NCBI GenBank assembly: GCA_958447915.1
Contig: CAUDCB010000043.1
Location: 1-13,092, forward strand
DNA length: 13,092 nucleotides
Direction: 5' to 3'
Source of the DNA: an uncultured Collinsella sp.
GTDB lineage: Bacteria > Actinomycetota > Coriobacteriia > Coriobacteriales > Coriobacteriaceae
The notes under the pieces are model-generated. The model searched no databases and had not been told where the DNA came from. It worked only from the letters and a program-made list of their open reading frames with translations. This document shows, piece after piece, positions 12,711 to 13,092 of this stretch. The position numbers and the translations under genes are program-made. How positions within the stretch are numbered: position 1 is the first letter of the stretch; every line of letters starts with the position of its first letter.

Positions 12711-12752
12711 GCCTCAGGACTCAGCGCAACGCGTTGCGCTGAGTCCTGAGGC
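12711..12752. repeat. Perfect 42-bp palindrome at the edge of the IS30-like element
   Basis: Bases 12711-12752 equal their own inverse complement, with centre between 12731 and 12732. It separates the AT-rich tet-type segment from the GC-rich IS30-like transposase region. It may be two abutted IS inverted repeats, a palindromic insertion target (a preference known for IS30-family elements), or a terminator. Confidence 0.7.
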
Positions 12753-12778
12753 GCGAATCCGGGTAGGCAACCCCAGAG

Positions 12779-12798
12779 GGGCCGGAATCCCCCGGCCC
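12779..12798. repeat. GC hairpin in front of the transposase start
   Basis: GGGCCGG (12779-12785) and CCGGCCC (12792-12798) form a 7-bp stem 20 bp before the transposase ATG. Such stems near IS ends often limit transcription or translation entering from outside. Confidence 0.45.
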
Positions 12799-12817
12799 GC
12801 GATGGAGGGAGGCCGGC

Positions 12818-13092
12818 ATGTCCAGACCCAAGCCGTCCGGAAGGTCGTACGGGAGGCTCACGAGGCACGAGAGGAACACGGTCGAGAGGATGCTCGACCG
12901 CAACCGCAACACCGCGAGATCGCCGCGGAGCTCGGCAGGTCGCCCTCGACCGTGACCAGGGAGGTCGCGGCGCACCGCTACGTCACCGCGCCGCGCTCGC
13001 GCTACGGCGAGCCCGCGCCCGCGGACCTCTCGGGGGCCTGCCCCAGGCTCTCCGCGTGGCCGAGGTGCTGCAACGGCTGCCCGCACAGGAGG
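12818..13092 (+). pseudogene. IS30-family transposase, N-terminal part, frameshifted and cut by the window end
   Basis: ATG at 12818-12820 follows GGAGGGAGG. The first frame reads MSRPKPSGRSYGRLTRHERN, then TVERMLDRNRNTA, and stops at TGA 12953-12955 after 45 codons. The N-terminal helix-turn-helix of IS30 transposases continues in another frame from about 12916: EIAAELGRSPSTVTREVAAH and on without a stop for 59 codons to the window end. Joining the frames with one inserted base near 12915 restores the usual spacing, so a single-base deletion is the simplest explanation. IS30-family enzymes are not known to use programmed frameshifting. The DDE catalytic domain lies outside the window. The element probably is or was mobile and may have helped place the adjacent tet-type fragment. 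A sequencing error cannot be excluded. Confidence 0.82.

Noticed and set aside
1..13092. CRISPR array, prophage or toxin-antitoxin module
   Set aside because: No regularly spaced direct repeats, phage structural genes or paired small toxin-antitoxin ORFs were seen.

Overview
The window looks like chromosomal DNA of a gut actinobacterium of the Coriobacteriia, most likely Collinsella or a close relative. This is inferred from strong G/C third-position bias, strong AGGAGG-type ribosome sites, a roughly 100-nt 4.5S-like SRP RNA, and the mix of LemA, DedA, an anaerobe-type EpsC/CysE serine acetyltransferase and LmrCD-type ABC exporters. No 16S or other marker gene is present, so the genus is not proven.

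Layout from left to right. (i) 1-579, minus: the N-terminal half of an ABC exporter that runs off the window. (ii) 580-1596: about 1 kb without a protein gene. It holds the SRP RNA gene (minus) with its promoter, and at least four long hairpin-forming inverted repeats. (iii) 1597-3378, minus: a single ORF that fuses tRNA adenosine deaminase TadA to a glycerate kinase. (iv) 3430-3519, plus: tRNA-Ser(UGA). (v) A TetR-family regulator (minus) divergent from lemA (plus). (vi) A 201-bp inverted-repeat element. (vii) ilvE (minus). (viii) dedA (minus), divergent from a cysE/epsC gene (plus). (ix) 8375-12116, minus: a two-gene operon for a heterodimeric ABC multidrug-type exporter with one degenerate ATP site. 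(x) 12104-12706: the promoter, leader peptides, attenuator hairpins, ribosome site and first 30 codons of a Tet(M)/Tet(O)/Tet(W)/Tet(32)-type tetracycline ribosomal-protection gene, joined in frame to the C-terminal 50 codons of what looks like the exporter operon's own MarR-type regulator. (xi) 12711-12752: a perfect 42-bp palindrome. (xii) 12818-end, plus: a frameshifted IS30-family transposase.

The most notable region is x to xii. An antibiotic-resistance control region appears to have replaced the promoter and most of the coding sequence of a local repressor, so the drug-exporter genes now sit downstream of a tet promoter and attenuator. The breakpoint is at codon level (about 12256/12257), and an IS element abuts the other end of the foreign segment. 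The order tRNA-Ser, tadA, SRP RNA resembles the tadA-scr-dnaX neighbourhood of Firmicutes, but dnaX is absent here and tadA carries the kinase fusion.

Most genes are single-gene transcription units ending in clear hairpin terminators, several of them bidirectional. The genes support amino-acid metabolism (ilvE, cysE), translation (tRNA, tadA, SRP RNA), the envelope (dedA, lemA) and drug or lipid export.
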